Of a stretch of 50,833 nt of DNA, positions 9,563 through 18,434 are shown in pieces. The first letter of the stretch is position 1. The number at the start of each line of letters is the position of its first letter. The notes beneath the pieces were generated by a model that worked only from the letters and a program-made list of their open reading frames with translations, searched no databases and was not told the DNA's origin. Source of the stretch: Zobellia amurskyensis (GTDB taxonomy: Bacteria > Bacteroidota > Bacteroidia > Flavobacteriales > Flavobacteriaceae). The translations under genes were made by a program, and so were the position numbers. The DNA is taken from contig NZ_RCNR01000033.1 of NCBI RefSeq assembly GCF_009725985.1, positions 1 through 50,833 on the forward strand, read 5' to 3'.

Positions 9563-10333
9563 ATGAAACACCCCCTACTTACCCTTGTCCTTATCGTTTT
9601 CTCTTGCCTTTCTATGCAAGCACAACGTAAAAGCGACCTTTTAGAAGAAATAGCCCAGTTAAAAATGAAAATGGATTCTATAAATGACGAGGTTGTTGAT
9701 GCCAGAAAGAACGAAAAAGTAGCCGTAACTAAAGCTGAATCATTTGAAACACAAGTAACGGAACTTCAAAACGCCAACAATACGTTGATGAAGAACTTGA
9801 ACAGTTTTGCCGAGGTTTCAAATAAAAATTCGAATATGGTAACTACTGCCATGGCTAGCCTAGAAGCTAAAGAAAATCAACTCAAAGTAATAAAGAACAC
9901 TATTGCAACCAATGATTCTACAACTATAGTTGTACTCACGAACGTGAAACAAACTATGGGAGAAAATGCTAAAATAGGGGTTTCTGAAGGAGCTGTTGTT
10001 GTTTCTTCGGATTTATCAAGCCTATATGGTAGTGATACAGGAACAGCATTAACCGCAGAGGGAGAAGCTTGGGTTGAGAAAATTGCGAATATCTTAATTG
10101 CCAACCCTAGTACTTCGGCAACTATTGAAGGTCTTAGTATGACAGGAGACTTAGCTACCCCTGCCAAGCAAAGCATGGCAATAGCAACTGTTCTTCAAAG
10201 CAAATTTGCAATCGCCGCTGAGCGCATGACCGCCATAGGAAGAGACGGAAATCTAAAAGAAGGCGTTCAAGTCAATATTCACCCTGACTTCAACAAATTC
10301 TATTTAATGGTCAGAGAGCAAATGAAGAACTAA
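9563..10333 (+). CDS. Secreted coiled-coil protein with degenerate OmpA-like domain
   Basis: 256 residues. A signal peptide (MKHPLLTLVLIVFSCLSMQA) is followed by a coiled coil at about 22-115 and a C-terminal part at about 140-256 that has the rhythm of an OmpA/MotB domain: AEGEAWVEKIANILIANPS, then ATIEGLSMTGD, then AIATVLQSKF and AERMTAIGRDG. The two residues that normally hold diaminopimelate, the Asp of G-H-T-D and the Arg of the following helix, are not present in the matching places (GLSMTGD; PAKQSMA). It may thus no longer bind peptidoglycan in the usual way. A palindrome begins at its stop codon. Function unknown; a periplasmic or outer-membrane-associated structural role is inferred. 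Confidence 0.75.
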   Translation: MKHPLLTLVLIVFSCLSMQAQRKSDLLEEIAQLKMKMDSINDEVVDARKNEKVAVTKAESFETQVTELQNANNTLMKNLNSFAEVSNKNSNMVTTAMASLEAKENQLKVIKNTIATNDSTTIVVLTNVKQTMGENAKIGVSEGAVVVSSDLSSLYGSDTGTALTAEGEAWVEKIANILIANPSTSATIEGLSMTGDLATPAKQSMAIATVLQSKFAIAAERMTAIGRDGNLKEGVQVNIHPDFNKFYLMVREQMKN

Positions 10334-10362
10334 AAATTATACGAAAAATCGTATAATTTTTG
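10333..10362 (+). terminator. AT-rich stem-loop at the stop codon, likely terminator
   Basis: A perfect 12-bp stem (AAAATTATACGA / TCGTATAATTTT) with an AAAA loop begins on the last base of the TAA stop of the OmpA-like gene. It ends in four to five T. The stem is A/T-rich, so termination may be weak, but the perfect pairing is not by chance. Confidence 0.6.
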
Positions 10363-10408
10363 ATAAAATCCTCCGTTCTAGTATCCACATAACCAAATAC
10401 CAAAAAAA

Positions 10409-10930
10409 ATGTCTGGAGAAGGAATTTTACAAATGTTCGGCTTTTTATTGCCTGCAGTAGTCACAGGAGTCGTTGCCTTTTACTTTTTTAAGTTGCACAC
10501 CAAGAATGAAGATGGGCGCAGGCGTTTTCTGTTACACAAAGATTCTCAAAAAAATACTATACCAGTGCGTTTACAAGCATACGAACGCATGGCCCTTTTT
10601 CTTGAACGAATAGCCATACCTAGCCTGGTTGTTAGAGTTGCGCCAAAGTCATCGGATAAAAACGCGTATGAAAGCCTTTTGATAAAAAGCGTTGAAAACG
10701 AATTTGAACACAATTTGTCTCAGCAAATTTATATGACCGATGAGTGCTGGAACGTTATAAAGGCCGCTAAAAGCGCTACGGTTCAAATGATTCGTAAAGC
10801 AGCTATGAGCGAAACCGATTCCGCGGATAAATTACGTGAAGACATCCTAACGGAAACCATGGAAAAACAATCACCATCTTCAACAGCATTATCCTATATC
10901 AAAAGAGAAATAGGTTACCTCTGGCAATAA
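10409..10930 (+). CDS. Membrane-anchored protein of unknown function, conserved in Bacteroidota
   Basis: 173 residues. One N-terminal membrane helix (about 8-27, FGFLLPAVVTGVVAFYFF) is followed by a charged, soluble, mostly helical domain (ERMALFLERIAIPSLVVRV, then a segment rich in Glu/Asn, then MTDECWNVIKAAKSATVQMIRKAA). I recognise this as a short uncharacterised family frequent in flavobacteria but know no function. With one N-terminal helix and no signal cleavage site, the bulk should face the cytoplasm. It is separated from the upstream gene by a stem-loop and ends before a bidirectional terminator. Confidence 0.75.
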   Translation: MSGEGILQMFGFLLPAVVTGVVAFYFFKLHTKNEDGRRRFLLHKDSQKNTIPVRLQAYERMALFLERIAIPSLVVRVAPKSSDKNAYESLLIKSVENEFEHNLSQQIYMTDECWNVIKAAKSATVQMIRKAAMSETDSADKLREDILTETMEKQSPSSTALSYIKREIGYLWQ

Positions 10931-10968
10931 CAGAGTAACCAAAATTATTAAACTCAACTAGTTTAGAT

Positions 10969-11010
10969 AAAACCGTGCCGACTTTACATAGTCCGTGCGG
11001 TTTTTATTTT
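10969..11010 (+). terminator. Bidirectional terminator between convergent genes
   Basis: AAACCG at 10970 pairs with CGGTTT before a TTTTTATTTT tail; an inner GAC/GTC continues the stem after a 4x4 internal loop. Placed between the end of the plus-strand gene at 10930 and the minus-strand patatin stop at 11009. Confidence 0.7.
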
Positions 11011-11929
11011 ATAACACCTCTCCTTTTTCAGGTTCTATCTGATTCAGCTCTGTGTTTTTATACTTGGCGAAGTTATAGCCACTCTCCCACCAAACCGTCA
11101 TTTTTTCCTTATCAAAGATCAAGGAATTTGTAGTAAGCACAGTTGGCGTGTAATAAAAGTTGATAATGGCATTATTATGTTTTGCCACATATTTACCGAT
11201 CCTAATATTTTGATGCTCTATACGATCAAGCATATATTCAAACATTGTAGTCAACAATGAAAATGCATTTCTTGATGGCAAACGATTTAAATGACTTACT
11301 TCGGTTTGCAAAACAATCACGTCCACTTCTGTAGCCCCTCGTTTTATAGCCTCTTCTATGGGAACCATATTTCCTAATCCACCATCAGCATATTCACAAC
11401 CATTTTTTCGAACCAAACTCATGAAAGGCGTATAGTTGCAGGAAATCCATATCCACTCACAAAACTCATCATAAGTGCAATCATTAATACTTTTATACTC
11501 TACTTGATTTAACGAAAGGTTGGACACCGTTGCTATAATTTCTTTTGGTCCGTTCTTTAAATTCTCAAATTCCTCTATGGTTAAGGTATTTTTTATAAGT
11601 TTTAAAAGGTTTCTACTTTCACCAAAGGTCTTTCTTCCTTTGTAAAAATTCCTCAACACGTTCCAATGGTCAATTCCAATAGTATGTACACCATGTTTCT
11701 TTTGGATGGTAAAAGGGCAATTACTAAAAATACTATGTTGATTTACATTCGTATAAACCTCCTTAATTTTTTCGATTTTCTGAAGTGCGAGGTGAGAAAT
11801 AAGCAAACTACCCGTAGATGTCCCCAAATACAAGTCGTATTTAAAGTGAAGCTCCTCCATAAGGTATTGCGCAACCCCACCGGCAAAAGCTCCTTTACTA
11901 CCCCCACCTGATATGACCAATGCCCTCAT
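11009..11929 (-). CDS. Patatin-like phospholipase
   Basis: A 306-residue patatin-family lipid acyl hydrolase. The oxyanion-hole glycines are in ISGGGSKGAF (residues 7-15). The nucleophile S38 is in GTSTG, and the dyad partner D182 is in YADGGLGN. No signal peptide is present, so it is probably cytoplasmic or membrane-associated and acts on acyl-lipids. Its ATG lies two bases after the stop of the M1 peptidase gene upstream, so translation of the two is probably coupled; whether that has functional meaning is unclear. Confidence 0.9.
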   Translation of the reverse strand: MRALVISGGGSKGAFAGGVAQYLMEELHFKYDLYLGTSTGSLLISHLALQKIEKIKEVYTNVNQHSIFSNCPFTIQKKHGVHTIGIDHWNVLRNFYKGRKTFGESRNLLKLIKNTLTIEEFENLKNGPKEIIATVSNLSLNQVEYKSINDCTYDEFCEWIWISCNYTPFMSLVRKNGCEYADGGLGNMVPIEEAIKRGATEVDVIVLQTEVSHLNRLPSRNAFSLLTTMFEYMLDRIEHQNIRIGKYVAKHNNAIINFYYTPTVLTTNSLIFDKEKMTVWWESGYNFAKYKNTELNQIEPEKGEVL

Positions 11930-11931
11930 TA

Positions 11932-13992
11932 TTAGTTTAGTTTTGTATTTATATAACGTGATTCCTCAGCATTTAGTTTCTCTATCAATTTAAGGATACG
12001 AGCTTTATAAGCTACGTCTTCAAAAAGTTGGTCTATTAAATTTCTTGAAAATTTCTTAAACTGCCATGAATGGTGATCAGTAGCGTAAATAAGATTCAGA
12101 AGACCCTCATCTGTAAAACCTATTTCACGCAAGTATTGAAAAGCAGACAATCTAATTTCCCATCCATATTCCGGCGAGGTATAATTACTTAATTCAGCAA
12201 AATATTTTGTGGTGTTTTGCGCTTCATAATCATTTGTTGCAACGGCAAGCAGCAACCACAATAATCTTACATTTTTATTGGGCATGCCAATAACGCCCTT
12301 GGTAATATCTAAATATGCTTTTTGATTTTCTGGAAAAGTTGACCATAGTTTGTACAAAGCTAATTCTTGGGTTACATAGCTTTTGTCTGTCAATAATTTT
12401 TCAACTTCTTCCTTTTTATCTATTGGAATCTCTTGTATAAGCTTAATCCCTTTTTGCCGAATTTCTAAATGAGGACTTTCAATTAATAACATTTCCAATC
12501 CGTCATCTGCTATCTCTTTCGCAAATTTATCTATTAATGCTTTCTTATACTGTATGGGCTGATTATCATTTAACCAATAACCAAGGTTTTTATCAGAATG
12601 GTCAGAAGCAAAAAAGGTATGAATAGATTCTTTCCTGCCTATTAAAAACTTTTTGGCTTCCTCCCATGGAAATTCCGTGGACAACAACCATGTGGTTCTA
12701 AAATCATCTAATTTTAGACCGGACACCAGTTCAATTTCATTTATAAAATCATCAATAGTTACATTTTTAAACTGATGTTTATTCAAATACGCTTTAACTC
12801 CCTTTTTAAAAGAATTGTCGCCTATTTTATCTCTCAATATCACCAAAGCCCACGCTCCCTTTTCATAGAAAGTAGCACTACTCGCTTTTGGATCTACCAA
12901 AGCCTGCCCTTCTCCACTATCTGAAATATCATGGAGTTCCTTGGCTGTTTCAAACAGTTTCCAGTAAAAATGGTCATCGCCAAAAATTTCCTTTTCAGCT
13001 AAATAAGCATAATATGTAGCAAACCCTTCATGCAACCAATGATGGTTTCCATCTTTTTCCGTGACCAAATTACCGAACCATTGATGCGCTAACTCATGGG
13101 CATTGACGTTTACAAAGTTTTTATCTGCAAAAGCAATGGAGTCAATGACATATCCATCAGAAAAAATGGTTGCCGCGGTGTTCTCCATTCCAGCATACAA
13201 AAAATCCCTAACAGGAATCTGTTTGTAATTCTGCCAAGGATAAGGCACTTCTATTTCCCTTTCTAGGAAATCAAAAATATCTTTTGTGTAACGGTACGTG
13301 GGCTCTACTCTTAGACTATCTTGAGGGTAATAATAATTCTTAATAGGTACACCACCAGATGAAACCAATTCTTGCTTGCTGTAATTACCGATTGCAAAAG
13401 CCAACAAATAGCTGCTCATAGGCTTTTTCATATCAAAAAACCATACAGGATTATCATCCATCTCTAATGGCGTAATACCTAATTTTCCATTAGCTATTAC
13501 ACTGTAGTTTTTGTTCACCTGAATAACCAAATCAAACACTACTTTTTCATTCATATCGTCAAAACTTGGCAACCAATGACTGGTATATTTGCCCTGTCCT
13601 TGTGTCCAGATTTGCTCGTTCCCCTCTACACCATCACCCCAACCTGAAAAATAAACGGTCTGTTTCGGTTTGGCTATATATTCCAACATGAGTTTATGAG
13701 AGGTATCCTTTTTGAACTTTTTATAAATAGATATGGTATTGTCCGTTTGGTTAAAGTCAATTTTTTTTCCATCAAGCTCAACTTTTGAGAACGTCATAGC
13801 TTTAGCATCAAGAAAAACGGAATCAACACTTTGCAGGACATTAAACCGATAGACCACACCTCCCTTAACCTCTTTGTTTAAAGGAACAGGTTCAATATAT
13901 ACATCGGCATGAGTAAAGTCTACTTTATCTTGATGTTGTCCAAAGCAAACAAACATCGAACTAAAAAAAAAGAGTACAAAAAGGTTCTTCAT
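11932..13992 (-). CDS. M1 family aminopeptidase (secreted)
   Basis: A 686-residue gluzincin aminopeptidase of family M1. It has a signal peptide (MKNLFVLFFFSSMFVCFG), a beta-rich N-terminal domain, the substrate-binding GMEN motif (YAGMENTAATIF, near 268), and the zinc site H299-E300-x2-H303 with E322 in LHEGFATYY as third ligand. A HEAT-like helical C-terminus runs from about 480 onward. It probably removes N-terminal residues from peptides in the periplasm. It leads a two-gene unit with the patatin gene, and a -7 box lies 26-33 bases upstream of its start. Confidence 0.93.
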   Translation of the reverse strand: MKNLFVLFFFSSMFVCFGQHQDKVDFTHADVYIEPVPLNKEVKGGVVYRFNVLQSVDSVFLDAKAMTFSKVELDGKKIDFNQTDNTISIYKKFKKDTSHKLMLEYIAKPKQTVYFSGWGDGVEGNEQIWTQGQGKYTSHWLPSFDDMNEKVVFDLVIQVNKNYSVIANGKLGITPLEMDDNPVWFFDMKKPMSSYLLAFAIGNYSKQELVSSGGVPIKNYYYPQDSLRVEPTYRYTKDIFDFLEREIEVPYPWQNYKQIPVRDFLYAGMENTAATIFSDGYVIDSIAFADKNFVNVNAHELAHQWFGNLVTEKDGNHHWLHEGFATYYAYLAEKEIFGDDHFYWKLFETAKELHDISDSGEGQALVDPKASSATFYEKGAWALVILRDKIGDNSFKKGVKAYLNKHQFKNVTIDDFINEIELVSGLKLDDFRTTWLLSTEFPWEEAKKFLIGRKESIHTFFASDHSDKNLGYWLNDNQPIQYKKALIDKFAKEIADDGLEMLLIESPHLEIRQKGIKLIQEIPIDKKEEVEKLLTDKSYVTQELALYKLWSTFPENQKAYLDITKGVIGMPNKNVRLLWLLLAVATNDYEAQNTTKYFAELSNYTSPEYGWEIRLSAFQYLREIGFTDEGLLNLIYATDHHSWQFKKFSRNLIDQLFEDVAYKARILKLIEKLNAEESRYINTKLN

Positions 13993-14017
13993 GAAGTTTT
14001 ACAAACAAATAGTACAC

Positions 14018-14044
14018 CAAATTTAACGTTTTAGTTTGTCGCAA
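14018..14044 (-). promoter_or_regulatory. Bacteroidota-type promoter for the M1 peptidase
   Basis: On the minus strand TTG (14044-14042), a 16-base spacer and TAAATTTG (14025-14018), a full match to the -33/-7 consensus though with a slightly short spacer. Transcription would start just upstream of the ATG at 13992. Confidence 0.5.
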
Positions 14045-14070
14045 TTGTACCTATCGCCTAATTTAGTCGC

Positions 14071-16176
14071 ATGAACGCTAATTCACTTCAGACTCCTATA
14101 GTATATCTAAAAGGTGTAGGGCCCAATAGGGCCGAAACGCTACAGTCTGAACTGGGCATACATACGTTTCAGGATTTATTGAACCTTTTCCCTAACAGAT
14201 ATATAGACAAGACCCACTATTATAAGATAGGGCAATTGCAACGTAGCAATGCAGATGTACAGATTATTGGTAAGATTGTCCACCTTAAAACTGTAGAACA
14301 AAAGAAAGGTAAACGCCTTGTTGCGAGCTTTGTTGACGATACCGGGGAAATGGAACTAGTTTGGTTTAGAGGCCAAAAATGGATCAGAGAAAACATAAAG
14401 CTGAATACACCTTATGTCATTTTTGGAAAATGTAATTGGTTCAATGGCAAATTTTCCATGCCACACCCAGAAATGGAACTTTTAAAAGACCATGAACAAG
14501 GGCTTAAAGTGGTCATGCAACCTGTTTACCCTTCCACTGAAAAACTAAGTAACAAAGGTATTTCCAACAGAGTAATAAGCAAATTAGTCCAGCAAATTTT
14601 TGTTGAATCCAAAGGAAGATTTACAGAAACACTCTCTGAGAAATTATTATTTGAATTAAAGCTACTGCCCAAAAGCGAATCGCTTTTTAACATACATTTT
14701 CCGAAAAACCAAGAGCTCTTAGCTAAAGCCCAATTCAGACTAAAATTTGAAGAACTCTTCTATATTCAAATGCAGCTGATAGCAAAGAATATGCTTCACA
14801 AGCAGAAAATAAAAGGGTTCAATTTTGACCAAGTAGGCACAATCTTTAATGAATTTTACAAAAGCCACTTACCTTTTGAACTTACAGGCGCCCAAAAAAG
14901 AGTAATAAAAGAAATAAGAGGTGATTTAGGCAGTAATGCCCAAATGAACCGATTACTTCAAGGTGATGTAGGTTCCGGAAAAACCATAGTTGCGGTTATG
15001 GCTATGCTGCTAGCTATTGACAATGGTTTTCAAGCCTGTTTAATGGCGCCAACTGAAATCTTGGCCAACCAACATTACACCGGTATCTCAGAACTTCTGG
15101 AAGGTACGGGCATTACGTGTTCTCTTTTAACTGGTTCCGTAAAAAAATCGGCCCGCAAACCCATTCATGAACAACTGGAGAGCGGGGAACTTCAAATTCT
15201 TATTGGTACTCACGCGCTTCTGGAAGATAAGGTCAAATTTAAAAATTTAGGCTTGGCCATAGTGGATGAGCAACACCGTTTTGGCGTAGCACAACGCTCT
15301 AGACTATGGCACAAAAACGACATTCCGCCCCATATTTTGGTGATGACGGCAACCCCTATTCCACGAACATTGGCCATGAGCCTATATGGCGATTTAGATG
15401 TTTCTACCATTGATGAACTTCCTCCGGGAAGAAAACCGATTAAAACTGTACACAGGTTTGACAGCAACCGTTTAAAGGTATTTCAATTTATACGGGACGA
15501 AATAAAGAAGGGGCGCCAGATTTACATCGTTTATCCTCTTATACAAGAATCGGAAGCGCTAGACTATAAGGATTTAATGGACGGTTATGAAAGTATTGCA
15601 CGCGACTTTCCCCTACCCGATTTTCAAATATCCATAGTACACGGTCAAATGAAACCAGCAGACAAAGATTATGAGATGGAACGCTTCGTTAAAGGTGAAA
15701 CACAAATCATGGTAGCCACTACCGTTATTGAAGTTGGCGTAAACGTGCCCAATGCATCCGTAATGATTATAGAAAGTGCGGAGCGTTTTGGCTTATCCCA
15801 ACTGCACCAACTTAGAGGTCGTGTGGGTCGCGGTGCCGACCAGAGTTACTGTATTCTTATGACCGGCAACAAATTATCCACAGAAGCCAAAACCAGACTA
15901 CAAACAATGGTACACACCAATGATGGTTTCGAGATTGCAGAAGTTGATTTAAAATTACGAGGGCCAGGTGATATTATGGGTACCCAGCAAAGCGGTGTTC
16001 TAAATTTAAAGATAGCTGATATCGTAAAAGACAACGATATTCTAAAGACTGCACGATATCATGCCATGCAACTTCTTAAAGACGATTCTTCCCTTGAGAA
16101 ACCAGAAAATCTGGTTATTAGGCATGCTTATTCTCAACTTGTGAAGTATAAGAATATTTGGAATTATATAAGTTGA
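14071..16176 (+). CDS. recG: ATP-dependent DNA helicase RecG
   Basis: A 701-residue superfamily-2 helicase that remodels stalled replication forks and branched DNA. An N-terminal wedge/OB-fold domain (about 60-160, VQIIGKIVHLKTVEQKKGK) precedes the motor. Walker A is GDVGSGKT at 298-305, the DExx box is D399-E-Q-H402, and motif III is TATPIPRTLAM. The second motor domain carries TTVIEVGVNVPNA, and motif VI lies in SQLHQLRGRVGRG. Length matches the family. It is transcribed divergently from the M1 peptidase. Confidence 0.97.
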   Translation: MNANSLQTPIVYLKGVGPNRAETLQSELGIHTFQDLLNLFPNRYIDKTHYYKIGQLQRSNADVQIIGKIVHLKTVEQKKGKRLVASFVDDTGEMELVWFRGQKWIRENIKLNTPYVIFGKCNWFNGKFSMPHPEMELLKDHEQGLKVVMQPVYPSTEKLSNKGISNRVISKLVQQIFVESKGRFTETLSEKLLFELKLLPKSESLFNIHFPKNQELLAKAQFRLKFEELFYIQMQLIAKNMLHKQKIKGFNFDQVGTIFNEFYKSHLPFELTGAQKRVIKEIRGDLGSNAQMNRLLQGDVGSGKTIVAVMAMLLAIDNGFQACLMAPTEILANQHYTGISELLEGTGITCSLLTGSVKKSARKPIHEQLESGELQILIGTHALLEDKVKFKNLGLAIVDEQHRFGVAQRSRLWHKNDIPPHILVMTATPIPRTLAMSLYGDLDVSTIDELPPGRKPIKTVHRFDSNRLKVFQFIRDEIKKGRQIYIVYPLIQESEALDYKDLMDGYESIARDFPLPDFQISIVHGQMKPADKDYEMERFVKGETQIMVATTVIEVGVNVPNASVMIIESAERFGLSQLHQLRGRVGRGADQSYCILMTGNKLSTEAKTRLQTMVHTNDGFEIAEVDLKLRGPGDIMGTQQSGVLNLKIADIVKDNDILKTARYHAMQLLKDDSSLEKPENLVIRHAYSQLVKYKNIWNYIS

Positions 16177-16225
16177 ACATCGTAATTTTCAACCGTAATA
16201 ATTTCTTAACAACGCCCACTTTCAT

Positions 16226-16233
16226 TAGATTTG
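16226..16233 (+). promoter_or_regulatory. Bacteroidota-type -7 box upstream of leuC
   Basis: TAGATTTG matches TAnnTTTG and lies 22 bases before the leuC ATG at 16255. No TTG is found at the expected -33 distance. No leader hairpin occurs here, unlike the ilv operon. Confidence 0.45.
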
Positions 16234-16254
16234 TGTGCTTAGAATTTAAATAAA

Positions 16255-17670
16255 ATGAATACAAAAAAAACATTATTCGATAAAGTTTGGGATTCACATG
16301 TGGTTCAACACATAGAGAACGGACCTGACGTATTGTTTATAGACCGCCATTTGGTGCATGAAGTAACGAGTCCCGTTGCTTTTTTAGGTTTAAAAAACAG
16401 AGGCATAAAAGTGCTACACCCTGAAAAAACCTTTGCTACGGCAGATCACAACACGCCTACTATCAACCAACATCTACCTGTTGAAGACCCACTTTCTGCA
16501 AACCAATTGCGCATGTTAGAGGAGAATTCAAATGAATTTGGTATTTCATACTGGGGTCTTGGCCATGAAAAAAATGGTATTGTACACGTTGTTGGTCCGG
16601 AATATGGTATCACACAACCTGGTGCTACAATTGTTTGTGGAGATTCTCATACTTCTACACATGGTGCTTTTGGAGCTATCGCTTTTGGTATTGGTACCTC
16701 AGAAGTAGAAATGGTTTTGGCTACGCAATGCATTATGCAGACCAAACCTAAAAGCATGCGAATTAATGTTGAAGGCAGCTTGAACAGAGGGGTTACTCCT
16801 AAAGATGTTGCTCTTTATATCATCTCTCAATTAACTACTTCTGGCGCTACAGGCTATTTTGTTGAGTACGCTGGTCAGGTTTTTCGCGATATGACCATGG
16901 AAGGTCGTATGACTGTTTGTAACCTTAGTATTGAAATGGGTGCCCGTGGAGGTATGATCGCTCCTGACGAGAAGACATTTGAATATGTTAAAGGAAGAGA
17001 GTTTACTCCAGCCGGTGAAGCATGGGACAAAGCTATGGCGTACTGGGAAACGTTACCAACAGAAGAAGGTGCAGAATTCGATAAAGAAATTACTTTTAAC
17101 GCATCCAACATAGAACCGATGATTACCTACGGTACAAACCCAGGAATGGGCATCGGAATTTCTAATGGAATTCCGCAAGCAGATGCTGTAGAGGGTGGTG
17201 TTGCTACATATAAAAAATCGTTACAGTACATGAACTTCAATGAAGGCGATAGTATGATGGGTAAACCTATCGATTTCGTTTTCTTGGGAAGCTGTACTAA
17301 CGGAAGAATTGAAGATTTTAGATTATTTACTTCTTTGGTAAAAGGACGTTCAAAAGCGCCAAATGTTACGGCATGGTTAGTACCTGGCTCGCACAGAGTA
17401 GAAAAAGCTATAAAAGACGAAGGTCTGTTGGCTATTCTTAACGAAGCTGGTTTTGAACTTCGCGAACCTGGTTGTTCTGCTTGTTTAGCAATGAACGATG
17501 ATAAAGTACCTGCTGGCAAATATGCGGTAAGTACTTCCAACAGGAACTTTGAAGGTAGACAAGGGCCTGGATCAAGAACTCTATTAGCTAGTCCTTTAGT
17601 TGCCGCTGCAGCCGCAGTTACAGGAAAAGTAACAGACCCAAGGGAGCTCATGGAACTTGAAACTGCCTAA
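16255..17670 (+). CDS. leuC: 3-isopropylmalate dehydratase large subunit
   Basis: A 471-residue aconitase-family subunit. With LeuD it isomerises 2-isopropylmalate to 3-isopropylmalate in leucine synthesis. The 4Fe-4S ligands are C347 (GSCTNGR), C407 and C410 ([11 protein letters not shown]). Other signatures are [14 protein letters not shown] near 127-140 and [11 protein letters not shown]. First gene of the plus-strand leu cluster, 39 bases before leuD. Confidence 0.97.
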   Translation: MNTKKTLFDKVWDSHVVQHIENGPDVLFIDRHLVHEVTSPVAFLGLKNRGIKVLHPEKTFATADHNTPTINQHLPVEDPLSANQLRMLEENSNEFGISYWGLGHEKNGIVHVVGPEYGITQPGATIVCGDSHTSTHGAFGAIAFGIGTSEVEMVLATQCIMQTKPKSMRINVEGSLNRGVTPKDVALYIISQLTTSGATGYFVEYAGQVFRDMTMEGRMTVCNLSIEMGARGGMIAPDEKTFEYVKGREFTPAGEAWDKAMAYWETLPTEEGAEFDKEITFNASNIEPMITYGTNPGMGIGISNGIPQADAVEGGVATYKKSLQYMNFNEGDSMMGKPIDFVFLGSCTNGRIEDFRLFTSLVKGRSKAPNVTAWLVPGSHRVEKAIKDEGLLAILNEAGFELREPGCSACLAMNDDKVPAGKYAVSTSNRNFEGRQGPGSRTLLASPLVAAAAAVTGKVTDPRELMELETA

Positions 17671-17709
17671 GCTTATTTACATCTAAATTCTGAATTACAA
17701 TTTGAAATT

Positions 17710-18306
17710 ATGGCATACGATAAATTCAATATATTAAAATCATCGGCAGTACCACTTCCTATAGAGAATGTGGATACCGATCAAATTATACCTGCAAGAT
17801 TTTTAAAAGCAACTGAACGTAAAGGTTTTGGCGATAATCTTTTTAGAGATTGGCGTTATAACGGTGACGGTACGGAGAAAAAAGATTTTGTTCTTAACAA
17901 CCCTACCTATAACGGTAAAATTCTAGTTGGAGGAAAAAACTTTGGTTCTGGTTCTTCTCGCGAGCATGCTGCTTGGGCTGTGTATGATTACGGATTCCGT
18001 GTTGTGGTTTCTAGTTTTTTTGCCGATATCTTTAGAAACAACTGCTTGAACATTGGTGTACTACCTGTTCAAGTAAGTGCTGAATTTCTAGATAAAATCT
18101 TAAAAGCTATTGAAGCCGATCCAAAAGCTGCTTTTGAAGTAAGCTTACCAGAGCAAACCATTACTATTGAAGGTAGTGGGGAGTCTGAGTCTTTTGAAAT
18201 TAACGTTTACAAAAAAGCGAACATGTTAAATGGTTTTGACGATATAGACTACCTATTGAATATTTCAGACGAAATTAAAGAATTCGCTTCCGATAGGCCT
18301 TTATAA
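17710..18306 (+). CDS. leuD: 3-isopropylmalate dehydratase small subunit
   Basis: A 198-residue swivelling-domain partner of LeuC. Signatures: VDTDQIIPARFLK near 21-33 and the substrate loop NFGSGSSREHAAWA near 77-90. Length and motifs are typical. A rho-independent terminator follows within the 128-base gap to the next leu gene, which may reduce expression of the distal pair. Confidence 0.97.
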   Translation: MAYDKFNILKSSAVPLPIENVDTDQIIPARFLKATERKGFGDNLFRDWRYNGDGTEKKDFVLNNPTYNGKILVGGKNFGSGSSREHAAWAVYDYGFRVVVSSFFADIFRNNCLNIGVLPVQVSAEFLDKILKAIEADPKAAFEVSLPEQTITIEGSGESESFEINVYKKANMLNGFDDIDYLLNISDEIKEFASDRPL

Positions 18307-18333
18307 GCCATAAATATGGAAGAATAAGGAGAT

Positions 18334-18377
18334 AACAATCTGTTGGATACAACTTCAGCAGATTGTTTTTCCTTTTT
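18334..18377 (+). terminator. Intra-cluster terminator between leuD and leuA
   Basis: AACAATCTG (18334-18342) pairs with CAGATTGTT (18359-18367), followed by a TTTTTCCTTTTT tract. A 9-bp stem with a 16-base loop and a U-rich tail is a good intrinsic terminator, yet it lies between two genes of the same pathway. I see no leader ORF with leucine codons before it, so simple partial termination (polarity) is more likely than attenuation. Confidence 0.65.
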
Positions 18378-18434
18378 CATTACCTGCTACAAAATCAATT
18401 TTAAAAATACTGTTCTAAAGAAACTCTGTATCAA

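Noticed and set aside
16875-17651. Minus-strand frames of 78 and 174 codons across leuC
   Set aside because: Antisense to leuC with intact Fe-S cysteines; length arises from the GC-rich third positions of the sense strand.
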